DNA of 64,000 nt. Origin: Jejudonia soesokkakensis. GTDB lineage: Bacteria > Bacteroidota > Bacteroidia > Flavobacteriales > Flavobacteriaceae. The notes under the pieces were generated by a model. The model was not told the DNA's origin. It saw only the letters and a program-made list of their open reading frames with translations, and ran no database searches. This document shows positions 18,252 to 26,374 of the stretch, piece by piece. The stretch covers positions 496,001 through 560,000 of the forward strand of contig NZ_JBHTBN010000001.1 of assembly GCF_042664795.1 (NCBI RefSeq), read 5' to 3'. Each line of letters begins with the position of its first letter. Position 1 is the first letter of the stretch. Both the position numbers and the translations under genes were made by a program.

Positions 18252-19133
18252 CTATAAGGTAGCTTTCTCTGTTTCTGCAGATCTATCTATTTTTTTTACA
18301 AGACCTTGTAATACATTACCTGGGCCCACTTCAATAAAATGAGTCGCTCCATCTTTAATCATATTTTGTACACTTTGAGTCCATTTGACAGGAGCCGTTA
18401 ATTGAAATATTAAATTTTTCTGAATTTCTGCCGGGTCAGTTACTGCAAACGTAGAAACATTTTGATAAATAGGGCAGGCAGGTGCTGTAAATGTAGTACC
18501 TTCAATAGCGGCTGCCAATTCCTCTCTGGCGGGTTCCATCAACGGACTGTGAAATGCTCCTCCAACTGGAAGCAACAAGGCCCGTCTCGCTCCTGCTTCC
18601 TTTAATGCTTCGCAAGCAGCATTTACTGCTTCAATTTCTCCTGAAATAACCAGCTGTCCAGGACAATTATAATTAGCCGCAACGACTATCCCAGTAGTGT
18701 CTGCACAAATCATTTCTACAACATGATCTTCCAGCCCTAACACGGCTGCCATGGTCGAAGGTGCTTCTTCACAAGCTTTTTGCATGGCTAATGCACGCTT
18801 ATAAACCAATCGTAATCCATCACTAAAAGCTAGTGTCCTATTAGCTACCAACGCCGAAATTTCACCTAAAGAATGTCCTGCTACCATATCCGGTTTGAAG
18901 CTATCTCCCATAACTTTAGCCAGGATGGTTGAATGTAAAAAGATAGCTGGCTGCGTAACCTTAGTTTCTTTTAACTCATCTGCAGTGCCTTCAAACATTA
19001 TTTTTGTAATATCAAAACCCAGCACTTCATTGGCTTGAGAGAATAAATCTTTTGCTTTAGAAGAGGCTTCATATAGATCTTGCCCCATTCCTGTAAATTG
19101 TGCCCCTTGTCCGGGGAATACGTATGCTTTCAT
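18252..19133 (-). CDS. fabD: Malonyl CoA-acyl carrier protein transacylase
   Basis: Seen: 293 residues from the ATG at 19133, chosen because MKAYVFPGQGAQ is the normal FabD opening; an ATG 30 bases upstream adds nothing conserved. Ser88 in GHSLGE is the acyl-carrying Ser, and GGAFHSPLM holds the catalytic His. Known: moves malonyl from CoA to ACP for fatty acid synthesis in the cytoplasm. It stands alone here, without other fab genes. Confident. Confidence 0.96.
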   Translation of the reverse strand: MKAYVFPGQGAQFTGMGQDLYEASSKAKDLFSQANEVLGFDITKIMFEGTADELKETKVTQPAIFLHSTILAKVMGDSFKPDMVAGHSLGEISALVANRTLAFSDGLRLVYKRALAMQKACEEAPSTMAAVLGLEDHVVEMICADTTGIVVAANYNCPGQLVISGEIEAVNAACEALKEAGARRALLLPVGGAFHSPLMEPAREELAAAIEGTTFTAPACPIYQNVSTFAVTDPAEIQKNLIFQLTAPVKWTQSVQNMIKDGATHFIEVGPGNVLQGLVKKIDRSAETEKATL

Positions 19134-19214
19134 AGGTTGTATTTTGTCGTGTAAATTTAACATAAAAAATCCCCTTTTTGAAGTTTCAGAAAGAGGAATA
19201 ATTTTTAGGATAAA

Positions 19215-19715
19215 TTAAAGCTTCAGTTTTCCAGTAGTCCCAATATCTTGTTTTTCTCCTGTAATAGCACCTTTTGCCATTTTGAAGAGGTTCACTAATT
19301 TATTACTGCCACTATCCCAATAGGCAGCTTCAGAAGGAATAAATTTAATAACCGAAACATTTGGGTCATCTTTCCCGTCAAACCAGATATTGTCAGTTTT
19401 TCCGTAGAGCTCTTCAATCATAGCTTTGTCTTTTGTAATCTCGGCTGTGCCATAGATACTTAGAAATTTCATATCACTTCCACCACTATACATTAATTGC
19501 ACATTACTATCTTTTTGGATATCTGCATTATGATCGCTGTCTGCACCACTTAGAAACCAAATGTTTCCAAGATCGTCCACTTTTTTGGTGCTCATAGGAA
19601 CAACACTTAGAGGTTGTTTTTTTAAGTTGGTCGCCATCATGGTAAAATCGACATCGGTAGCGATATCTTTTACTTTTTTAATGGCTTCGCTATTATAAAG
19701 GTTTTGTGTACTCAT
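19215..19715 (-). CDS. Pyridoxamine 5'-phosphate oxidase-like general stress protein
   Basis: Seen: 166 residues. TMMATNLKKQPLSVVPMSTKKVDDLGNIWFLS followed by SNVQLMYSG and FLSIYGTAEI is the split-barrel flavin-binding pattern of the general-stress-protein branch (PF16242 type). Known: such proteins bind FMN or F420-like flavins; physiological substrates are mostly unknown. It lies between fabD and folA on the minus strand, with about 80-100-base gaps that suggest its own promoter. Confidence 0.88.
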   Translation of the reverse strand: MSTQNLYNSEAIKKVKDIATDVDFTMMATNLKKQPLSVVPMSTKKVDDLGNIWFLSGADSDHNADIQKDSNVQLMYSGGSDMKFLSIYGTAEITKDKAMIEELYGKTDNIWFDGKDDPNVSVIKFIPSEAAYWDSGSNKLVNLFKMAKGAITGEKQDIGTTGKLKL

Positions 19716-19814
19716 AGTTTTTTTCTTTTAAAGATACCATGAAATATGGGCGATTACGCACAAAGAAATATTAAACTCTTTCGAAAGGAATGTTAATTAT
19801 AGGGGTTGATAATC

Positions 19815-20297
19815 TTATTTACGAATCCAAGTTTCGTAGGTAAAGGAGAAGTCGTGTTTCTCATCTTTAGAATGAAAAATACTTTCTGAAAGTTCCCATT
19901 CTGAAGTGGGGATTTCCGGAAAAAAAGTATCCGCATCAAAAGTTCCATGAACTCTGGTAAGTTCTATTTTGTCTGAAACTTCTAAAGCCTGTTTGTAAAT
20001 TTCTCCGCCGCCAATTATAAATGGTTGTGTGTCTGCTGAAGCTTTTATCAAGGCCTCATCTAATGAATGTACTACGACAGCACCTGGTTTTGAATAATTT
20101 TTATCACGCGTAATAACTACATGAGTTCTGTTGGGAAGTGGTTTAGGGAAGCTCTCAAAAGTTTTACGCCCCATTATAATGTAATGCCCAGTTGTAAGCT
20201 TTTTAAAACGCTTAAAATCATCTGGTAAATGCCAAACGAGATCATTGTTTTTGCCCAATTCATTATTCTCGCCAGCTGCAGCAATCATAGTAATCAT
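19815..20297 (-). CDS. folA: Dihydrofolate reductase
   Basis: Seen: 160 residues with MIAAAGENNELGKNNDLVWHLP, DDFKRFKKLT, IIMGRKTFESFP and FIIGGGEIYKQAL, the standard NADPH- and folate-binding motifs. Known: reduces dihydrofolate to tetrahydrofolate, regenerating the cofactor oxidised by ThyA. Its ATG overlaps the end of the 2TM-protein gene by 4 bases (ATGA), so they are coupled. thyA lies ~5 kb away on the same strand. Confidence 0.96.
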   Translation of the reverse strand: MITMIAAAGENNELGKNNDLVWHLPDDFKRFKKLTTGHYIIMGRKTFESFPKPLPNRTHVVITRDKNYSKPGAVVVHSLDEALIKASADTQPFIIGGGEIYKQALEVSDKIELTRVHGTFDADTFFPEIPTSEWELSESIFHSKDEKHDFSFTYETWIRK

Positions 20298-20773
20298 ACG
20301 TCTTCGGGAGGAAGTAGATTGGGGTCTTCCTTTTTTTTTAGGTCGATATTTTCTGTTTTGGTATCGTCAAGTGCTCTAGTTTCTTTTGCAATCTTTACTT
20401 CTTTTTCAGTTACTTCTTTAATGGCTTGTTTTTTAAGCTCATCAATTCTCTCTTGTTGTTTCGCTTTTAATTTTTCAAGCTGACGATCTTCCCATTCTTT
20501 GCCCATAAATTTATCTATGACAAAGACATTGAATAAGTGAATTAAAAATAGAAATAACCAGATTAAAATGGCCCAGACAAACCAATCTTTAATAAAAAAC
20601 TCTTGTCCCTTATTAAGAACGCCTCCTAACACAACTAAAAAAACAGAACCAATTAAGAACACTATAAAGTGCCACATAAGGTTCTTTTTCTTTTTTATTC
20701 GTTTTCTGGCATATTCGTATTGTTCGCGTTGATCGGCGCCAATTCTTTCAGATTTATTAGCTTTTGAAAACAT
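20294..20773 (-). CDS. 2TM domain-containing protein
   Basis: Seen: 159 residues. A basic helix REQYEYARKRIKKKKN is followed by two membrane helices (about 35-55 and 68-90), then VFVIDKFMGKEWEDRQLEKL and a charged coiled-coil-like tail. Known: the 2TM domain (PF13239) is common in Bacteroidetes, sometimes fused to LytTR regulators; its role is unclear. It is the first gene of a two-gene unit with folA. Confidence 0.88.
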   Translation of the reverse strand: MFSKANKSERIGADQREQYEYARKRIKKKKNLMWHFIVFLIGSVFLVVLGGVLNKGQEFFIKDWFVWAILIWLFLFLIHLFNVFVIDKFMGKEWEDRQLEKLKAKQQERIDELKKQAIKEVTEKEVKIAKETRALDDTKTENIDLKKKEDPNLLPPEDV

Positions 20774-20834
20774 TGTTGGTTACTTTTAATCTCCTGTAAA
20801 AATACACGAATTTCGTTGTAACTCCTACCGCCTT

Positions 20835-21908
20835 ATGGAAGATTTAAGAAAACAATTTCCAGTACTTTCAAAATATACGTACCTTAATACAGCTTCATCA
20901 GGGCTATTGTCCAATGATTTAATTCAGTGGCGCCGAGAAGAGGATAAAAAATTACACGAGAATGGAAGTGTTCACAGAGATACACATAAAATACAAATTG
21001 AAAGTATTCGCTCCAGTATTGCCCGCTTCTTTACGGCAAAAAATAATGAGGTTGCCTTGGTTCCCAATTTTTCTTTTGGTTTAAACACGTTGATCGAAGG
21101 TTTCTCAAGAGGTCAAAAAGTATTGCTTCTTAAAAATGATTATCCGTCAATTAATTGGGTATTTGAACATCGGGATTTTGATGTGTGCTATGCTGCTATA
21201 AATGAAAATCTTGAAGAGAATATTGAAGCAGCTATTGCTCGTCATAAACCAGATATACTGGCTTTTAGTCTCGTACAATATCTTACTGGAATTAAAATAA
21301 ACTTTGATTTTATAAAACAACTCAAAGCATATCATCCCAATCTTATGATCATTGCAGATGGCACGCAGTATTTAGGAACTGAGTCTTTTAGTTTTAGTGA
21401 AAGTGGTATTGATATTTTGGGCTGTAGTGCCTATAAATGGATGTTGTCTGGATATGGAAATGGATTCATGATGATCAAAGAGGCGGCACAGCAACCTATT
21501 TTTCCGAGTACTATTGGGTTCAATTCAGCAGACGGAATATATAGTAAGCAAAATGATATTCCTTTTGTAAAAAGATTAGAGCCAGGACATCAGGATGTAT
21601 TGACCTATGGAAGTATTGAACAAAGTATTCAGCTTATGGAGAGGGTTGGAATAGAGGATATTTCAGAAAAAAATAAACAGCTAACTGATTTTGCTGCAGC
21701 CCAATTTTCAGAAAAAGGCTTGTTAAAAGATTCTGTACTAAAAAGAAAGGAGCATTCTACCATCTTTAGTATTAAAGGAGATGAAGTGGTCTTTCAGAAA
21801 TTAAAGAAAAACAATATAATTTGTTCTCAAAGAGGGGATGGCATTCGAATAAGCTTTCATTTTTATAATACGAAGGAAGAGATACAAAAAGTATTGGATT
21901 TCGTCTAA
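20835..21908 (+). CDS. Class V aminotransferase-fold PLP enzyme
   Basis: Seen: 357 residues. YLNTASSGLLS at the start, DGTQYLG in the middle and SAYKWMLSGYG carrying the PLP lysine are typical of the cysteine desulfurase / isopenicillin-epimerase-like branch. Known: the branch includes desulfurases, C-S lyases and epimerases. Inferred: since egtD and egtB lie 350-3,500 bases away, it could be the EgtE-type C-S lyase of ergothioneine synthesis. It is on the opposite strand and convergent with DUF427, so this is only a suggestion. Confidence 0.88.
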   Translation: MEDLRKQFPVLSKYTYLNTASSGLLSNDLIQWRREEDKKLHENGSVHRDTHKIQIESIRSSIARFFTAKNNEVALVPNFSFGLNTLIEGFSRGQKVLLLKNDYPSINWVFEHRDFDVCYAAINENLEENIEAAIARHKPDILAFSLVQYLTGIKINFDFIKQLKAYHPNLMIIADGTQYLGTESFSFSESGIDILGCSAYKWMLSGYGNGFMMIKEAAQQPIFPSTIGFNSADGIYSKQNDIPFVKRLEPGHQDVLTYGSIEQSIQLMERVGIEDISEKNKQLTDFAAAQFSEKGLLKDSVLKRKEHSTIFSIKGDEVVFQKLKKNNIICSQRGDGIRISFHFYNTKEEIQKVLDFV

Positions 21909-22190
21909 TTATTCTGTTATTTCAACACCTTTCCAAAAGGCGATATAGCCTTCAATTGGTTTTGCGGCGTGGGAAGTAGTTGGGTAAAACCAAGCCGCAT
22001 CTTTGTTTAGCTCTCCATTAACGTTTATTGAATAATAGGAAGCATTACCTTTCCATGGACAATGTGTTTGAGTAGCACTTTTGCTGAAAAATTCCTTTTT
22101 AATTGAACTAGGTGGAAAATAATGATTGTTCTCAATAACAATGGTATCTTCACTTTCTGCGATTATTTGATGGTTCCAGATTGCTTTCAT
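21909..22190 (-). CDS. DUF427 domain-containing protein
   Basis: Seen: 93 residues; MKAIWNHQIIAESEDT, NHYFPP and TQTHCPWKGNASYY are the family signature. The product matches the usual ~95-residue single-domain length. Known: function unsettled. Its 3' end directly abuts the stop of the plus-strand PLP enzyme (convergent). It lies 68 bases downstream of egtD on the same strand and may share its transcript. Confidence 0.9.
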   Translation of the reverse strand: MKAIWNHQIIAESEDTIVIENNHYFPPSSIKKEFFSKSATQTHCPWKGNASYYSINVNGELNKDAAWFYPTTSHAAKPIEGYIAFWKGVEITE

Positions 22191-22258
22191 AATTGAGTTA
22201 AGTGAGTATTAAAATTCAGGACAAAAAAAGGATACATTTTTCTATAGTTAATGGGTCA

Positions 22259-23230
22259 CTATTTTTTCTTCAAAATATAATTTTTATAATATTTCTTACT
22301 ATCTGAAAAAGAAGTTTCAATTTGAAGGCCAGCTTCATTTGCCAACCAGCTTACAATGTCATCATTGTATTTTTGAGAAATTTCTGTATGAATCGTCTCC
22401 CAAGGTTTAAAGGTAATATTAAGTTGAAGCGTATCAATAAAAACATTCATGGCTTTTGTAGCGACTAAAAAACTTTTTGCGGTTCCGGTTTCTGGGTCGT
22501 ACACTTCCCAGTGTTTAAAATGATCAGGTTCAAAATTTCCTCCTAGCTCATTGTTAATTCTAAATAGCAGATTTTTATTGAATGCGGCAGTGACACCTGT
22601 ATCGTCATTGTATGCGTCTAAGATGGTTTGCGGATTTTTTTTCTGGTCAAATCCTATAAATAACACATCATCTTTATGCATGGTATTTTTTAACTGAGTT
22701 AAAAAGTCAATTGCTTTTGGATGGAGTAAGTTTCCAATATTTGACCCTAACACCATAATTACTTTCTTACGAACATTGTATTTTTTAAGTCGTTCTAACA
22801 CTTCAAAATATTCGCCTGTTTCACCTTCAAAGTTCAATTTGGAAATTTCTTTGGCTAATGTTTCTGAAAGTGAAGAGATCGCATTTTGGCTAATATCAAT
22901 TGGTTTGTATGTAAAGTTGATGTCCCTTTGAACGAGATACTTGAGTAGTATTTTTGTTTTTTTACCATCTCCAGCTCCTAATTCTATAAGGTCGAACCCT
23001 GAATTGGTTCCGTAAAAAAATCTTGAAATCGCTTCTTTATGGTCTGATAGAATTTCGAACTCACAATCAGTTAGATAATATTCTGGAAGTGCCATGATGT
23101 CCTGAAAAAGACGATCTCCTTTTTTATCATAAATAAATTTTGAAGAAAGATATTTAGGAAAGCTAGTAAGCCCTTGATATACCTCTTTTTTAAAAGCAGT
23201 GTCTAAATTAGGTTTGGTCTCGGTGTGCAT
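22259..23230 (-). CDS. egtD: L-histidine N-alpha-methyltransferase
   Basis: Seen: 323 residues. FIYDKKGDRLFQDIMALPEY is the EgtD signature; the SAM loop ELGAGDGKKT is at residues 83-92, followed by GSNIGNL and FDQKKNP. Known: trimethylates histidine to hercynine, the first step of ergothioneine synthesis. It follows egtB by 17 bases, so the order egtB-egtD forms one operon. No egtA or egtC is seen in the window. Confident. Confidence 0.95.
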   Translation of the reverse strand: MHTETKPNLDTAFKKEVYQGLTSFPKYLSSKFIYDKKGDRLFQDIMALPEYYLTDCEFEILSDHKEAISRFFYGTNSGFDLIELGAGDGKKTKILLKYLVQRDINFTYKPIDISQNAISSLSETLAKEISKLNFEGETGEYFEVLERLKKYNVRKKVIMVLGSNIGNLLHPKAIDFLTQLKNTMHKDDVLFIGFDQKKNPQTILDAYNDDTGVTAAFNKNLLFRINNELGGNFEPDHFKHWEVYDPETGTAKSFLVATKAMNVFIDTLQLNITFKPWETIHTEISQKYNDDIVSWLANEAGLQIETSFSDSKKYYKNYILKKK

Positions 23231-23247
23231 GCTCGGATAGGTCGTGA

Positions 23248-24411
23248 TTATTTAGCAAGTCTTACTCCTGTAAACTGCCAGCGCAATTCTGGTTGAAAAA
23301 AATTGCGATACGTATGTCTAGTATGTTTAGGTGCAGTGGCGACAGAACCTCCCCGAAGCACTTTTTGATTTACCATAAATTTACCGTTGTATTCGCCAAT
23401 AGCTCCTGGAGCTTTTGTATACCCTGGATACGGCAGATAGGCACTTTCAGTCCATTCCCAACGATTTCCCCACTTAAAATTAGCTTGAGCAGCTTCCCAT
23501 TCAAATTCGGTAGGAAGCCGGCAGCCTTTCCATTGTGCAAAAGCAAATGCTTCGTAATATGAAATGTGTGATAAGGGTGCCTCTGGATCTAATTTTTGTA
23601 AGCCTTGTAAAGTATATTGATACCACTCACCATCAATCGTATGCCAATACATAGGCCGAGTTATGTTGGATTCTGAAAGCCATTCCCAAGCATCTGCATG
23701 CCAAAAATTGAAGTCTTTATAACCACCATCATTTATAAACTCCAGATACTCCTCATTGGTAACTAGGGTGTTCGATATACTGTATTTTTGAAGATACACC
23801 TTATGTCTATTTACTTCATTATCATAATGAAACGTATTTTTATCTGAATGGCCTATCTGGTAGATGCCTTCGGCAATTGATATCCATTCCTGATCAATAG
23901 TTGTAATTTTATTTTCTGAAAAATCAGTACTATATTTTGGAAGTAAAGGATTATTACCAAGAATATATTTGATGTCTGTAGTTAATAATTCCTGATGTTG
24001 TTTCTCATGGTGAATTCCCATAAGCAATAATTCTTCTACTTCTTTAGAAATTTTGCTAGTTAGTAATTCCTTTATTTCATTGGTAACATAATGTCTGTAA
24101 TCGTAGACTTTGGCAACTCCTGGGCGAGACATATTTCCACGATCGCTTCGAACCACTCTTTTGCCTACAGATTCATAATAACTATTAAAAACAAAGGCAA
24201 AGTCTTTATGAAATAATTTGTAATCTTTTTTAAAGTGCTTCAGAATAAATTCTTCATAAAACCATGTAGTATGTCCTAAATGCCATTTGGGTGGGGATAC
24301 GTCCATTATGGGCTGTACCACGTAATCTTCAATTTCAAGAGGCTTGCAAAGTTTTTCGGTATAACCTCTTGTTTCAGTAAAAAGAGAAAGTAAGGTATCT
24401 GTTTGTGTCAT
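23248..24411 (-). CDS. egtB: Ergothioneine biosynthesis sulfoxide synthase
   Basis: Seen: 387 residues. His47 (KWHLGHTTW) plus H135-x3-H139-x-E141 (HEKQHQE) supply the three iron-binding His. The C-terminal formylglycine-enzyme-like domain includes CRLPTEFEWE, WEWTESAYLPYPG and VLRGGS. Known: joins hercynine to the sulfur of gamma-Glu-Cys or, in some classes, cysteine. Without egtA/egtC nearby, direct use of cysteine is possible but not shown. The start at 24411 directly follows a terminator-like hairpin, which may control expression. Confidence 0.95.
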   Translation of the reverse strand: MTQTDTLLSLFTETRGYTEKLCKPLEIEDYVVQPIMDVSPPKWHLGHTTWFYEEFILKHFKKDYKLFHKDFAFVFNSYYESVGKRVVRSDRGNMSRPGVAKVYDYRHYVTNEIKELLTSKISKEVEELLLMGIHHEKQHQELLTTDIKYILGNNPLLPKYSTDFSENKITTIDQEWISIAEGIYQIGHSDKNTFHYDNEVNRHKVYLQKYSISNTLVTNEEYLEFINDGGYKDFNFWHADAWEWLSESNITRPMYWHTIDGEWYQYTLQGLQKLDPEAPLSHISYYEAFAFAQWKGCRLPTEFEWEAAQANFKWGNRWEWTESAYLPYPGYTKAPGAIGEYNGKFMVNQKVLRGGSVATAPKHTRHTYRNFFQPELRWQFTGVRLAK

Positions 24412-24443
24412 AAAAAAGGGAGTCGGTTTTTTGCCGACTCCCT
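24412..24443 (-). terminator. Terminator-like hairpin touching the egtB start codon
   Basis: On the minus strand AGGGAGTCGG, a loop of C plus six A, and CCGACTCCCT form a perfect 10-bp stem. A T run follows and runs straight into the ATG of egtB. It could end the TonB-domain gene transcript, attenuate egtBD, or hide the ribosome site. Confidence 0.85.
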
Positions 24444-24501
24444 AAAGATAATACTATATGCTGTTTAGCTAAAATATATAGGCGTTAAACAGTTGTTAAA
24501 C

Positions 24502-24948
24502 TCAGTTTTTTCGTTTTCTTTTCCTCACGTCTTTTTTTGTTACTCTAAATTTTATAGGTAAATTATACAAAACTCTAACGGGGATACCTTTCTGCATGCC
24601 AGGTTTCATTTGAGGTACAGATTTAACGACGCGTTTTGCTTCGTTTTCTAGGTTTTGAGTAGGTCCCTTTGCATCGACACGATCAATATTTCCCTCTTTG
24701 TCGACGACAAAAACTACAGAAATTTTATAATCTCCAGCCTCTAAGTTTTCTGTGAAATACAGTTCTGTATTAAAATGAGCAGCAACAAATCGTTGCATGT
24801 TTGTACTCATACATGCTTTTCTATCTTTATTATTGTCATATCCTTCACATCCACTATAAATAGGAGGTATTTCGATAACGGTACTAGAATCTTGGGCAAA
24901 TACTGGAGCCGCAAAAATTAATAAAATAATTAATAAAGATAAGCGCAT
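24502..24948 (-). CDS. Secreted TonB C-terminal-domain protein (copy 2)
   Basis: Seen: 148 residues, signal peptide to VFAQ (~18), a PPIYSGCEG motif, then a TonB C-terminal-like fold (KISVVFVVDKEGNIDRVDAKGP ... GIPVRVLYNLPIKF) and a very basic tail (KKDVRKRKRKN). Known: in true TonB this domain contacts outer-membrane receptors, but TonB also has a membrane anchor and Pro-rich linker, both missing here. It is 3 bases after its paralogue at 24952. Inferred: a periplasmic protein using a TonB-like fold. Role unknown. Confidence 0.82.
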   Translation of the reverse strand: MRLSLLIILLIFAAPVFAQDSSTVIEIPPIYSGCEGYDNNKDRKACMSTNMQRFVAAHFNTELYFTENLEAGDYKISVVFVVDKEGNIDRVDAKGPTQNLENEAKRVVKSVPQMKPGMQKGIPVRVLYNLPIKFRVTKKDVRKRKRKN

Positions 24949-24951
24949 AGA

Positions 24952-25383
24952 TTATTTGCCAGTTTTAAAGGTAAAAGGCACCGTGTATTGTATCGCTCTA
25001 GGTTTCCCACCCATCATGCCTGGCTTTGACATTTTAGGCATGGCCATTATATTTCGTTTTGCTTCCTCTTGTAGTGCTTTTGTACCTCCTGTAGCACTTT
25101 TGATTTCAGGAAGTCCTTTTTCATTGATGATAAAATTGACTACCACTTTTCCTTGTACATTCTTCTTGTATTCTTCGGCTGGATATTTAAAGTTTTTTGC
25201 GATATGTGTGGCTAATTTTTTCTGAAAACAAGCATCACGCTGAGCAGCACCTCCGTTTTCACACCCTGGCCAGACAGGAGCAATTTCTTTCATGGTTAAG
25301 GTATTATTTTTCATCGTTCCCCATTCTTGAGCAACCATTGAAGAACTGGCAATTAAACAAAGTAGGATTAAGATTTTTTTCAT
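24952..25383 (-). CDS. Secreted TonB C-terminal-domain protein (copy 1)
   Basis: Seen: 143 residues, signal peptide ending MVAQ (~19), a VWPGCENGGA motif and a clear TonB C-terminal domain (VQGKVVVNFIINEKGLPEI, EEAKRNIMAMPKM, YTVPFTFK). No transmembrane anchor remains after signal cleavage and there is no Pro-rich linker, so it cannot work as a standard TonB. The xPGC motif and two further Cys recur in the next gene, pointing to tandem duplication. It starts 24 bases after thyA and may be co-transcribed with it. Confidence 0.85.
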   Translation of the reverse strand: MKKILILLCLIASSSMVAQEWGTMKNNTLTMKEIAPVWPGCENGGAAQRDACFQKKLATHIAKNFKYPAEEYKKNVQGKVVVNFIINEKGLPEIKSATGGTKALQEEAKRNIMAMPKMSKPGMMGGKPRAIQYTVPFTFKTGK

Positions 25384-25407
25384 TACTGAATGTATTAATA
25401 TTTAGGG

Positions 25408-26232
25408 TTACACGGCAACTGCGCCTTTTATATGTGGGTGCGGATTATAATCCACAAGGGTAAAGTCATCAAATTTGAAGCCAAATATATCTTTTATGTC
25501 TGAGTTTAGCAACATTTTAGGTAAAGGTCTCGGCTCTCGGGACAATTGAAGTTTAACCTGTTCCATATGATTACTGTAGATGTGAACGTCGCCAAACGTA
25601 TGGACAAAATCTCCGGCCTCATATCCGCATACCTGAGCCACCATCATGGTAAGTAATGCATAAGAGGCTATGTTAAAGGGAACACCTAAAAAAACATCGG
25701 CACTTCGTTGGTACAATTGACAGGATAATTTACCATCTGCAACGTAAAACTGAAAAAATGCATGACAAGGCGGTAATGCTGCTTTTCCATTAGCAACATT
25801 CTCGCTAAACGGAACACTTGTGTTTGGCATGACACTAGGGTTCCAAGCGCTAACTAACATTCTTCGACTATCAGGATTGGTTTTAAGTGTCTCGATAATA
25901 TCTTTGATCTGATCTATTTCTTCATTATTCCAGTTGCGCCATTGATGTCCATACACAGGTCCCAAATCGCCGTTATCATCTGCCCATTCGTTCCAGATAC
26001 GCACTCCATTTTCTTGAAGGTACTTAATATTAGTATCGCCATTTAAGAACCATAAAAGTTCATAAATAATACTTTTTAAATGTACTTTTTTGGTCGTAAC
26101 CATTGGGAAACCTTCGCTAAGGTCAAAGCGCATTTGATAGCCAAAACAACTTTTTGTACCTGTACCTGTTCGGTCTTCTTTAAAATTTCCGTTTTCGAGT
26201 ACATGGTTCAGTAAGTCGTGATATTGTTTCAT
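25408..26232 (-). CDS. thyA: Thymidylate synthase
   Basis: Seen: 274 residues from the ATG at 26232 (MKQYHDLLNHVLENG, the usual opening; an ATG five codons upstream is less likely). DRTGTGTKSCFGYQMRFDL, WRNWN, the catalytic Cys in LPPCHAFFQF, QRSADVFLGVPFNIASY and a C-terminal IKGAVAV are all present. Known: makes dTMP from dUMP using methylene-THF. Partner of the DHFR at 19815-20297. Confident. Confidence 0.97.
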   Translation of the reverse strand: MKQYHDLLNHVLENGNFKEDRTGTGTKSCFGYQMRFDLSEGFPMVTTKKVHLKSIIYELLWFLNGDTNIKYLQENGVRIWNEWADDNGDLGPVYGHQWRNWNNEEIDQIKDIIETLKTNPDSRRMLVSAWNPSVMPNTSVPFSENVANGKAALPPCHAFFQFYVADGKLSCQLYQRSADVFLGVPFNIASYALLTMMVAQVCGYEAGDFVHTFGDVHIYSNHMEQVKLQLSREPRPLPKMLLNSDIKDIFGFKFDDFTLVDYNPHPHIKGAVAV

Positions 26233-26374
26233 AGTAATTTCCTGCAAATACAGGAATTTCTTTAAGGGTTCAACAATTATTTAGAGATTTTAAATCTAAA
26301 AAAGCTTGTCGAGTTATTAAACTAATATATAATAGATTTATTATAAGTTATTAACGGGAAATTAGCTTACAAGA

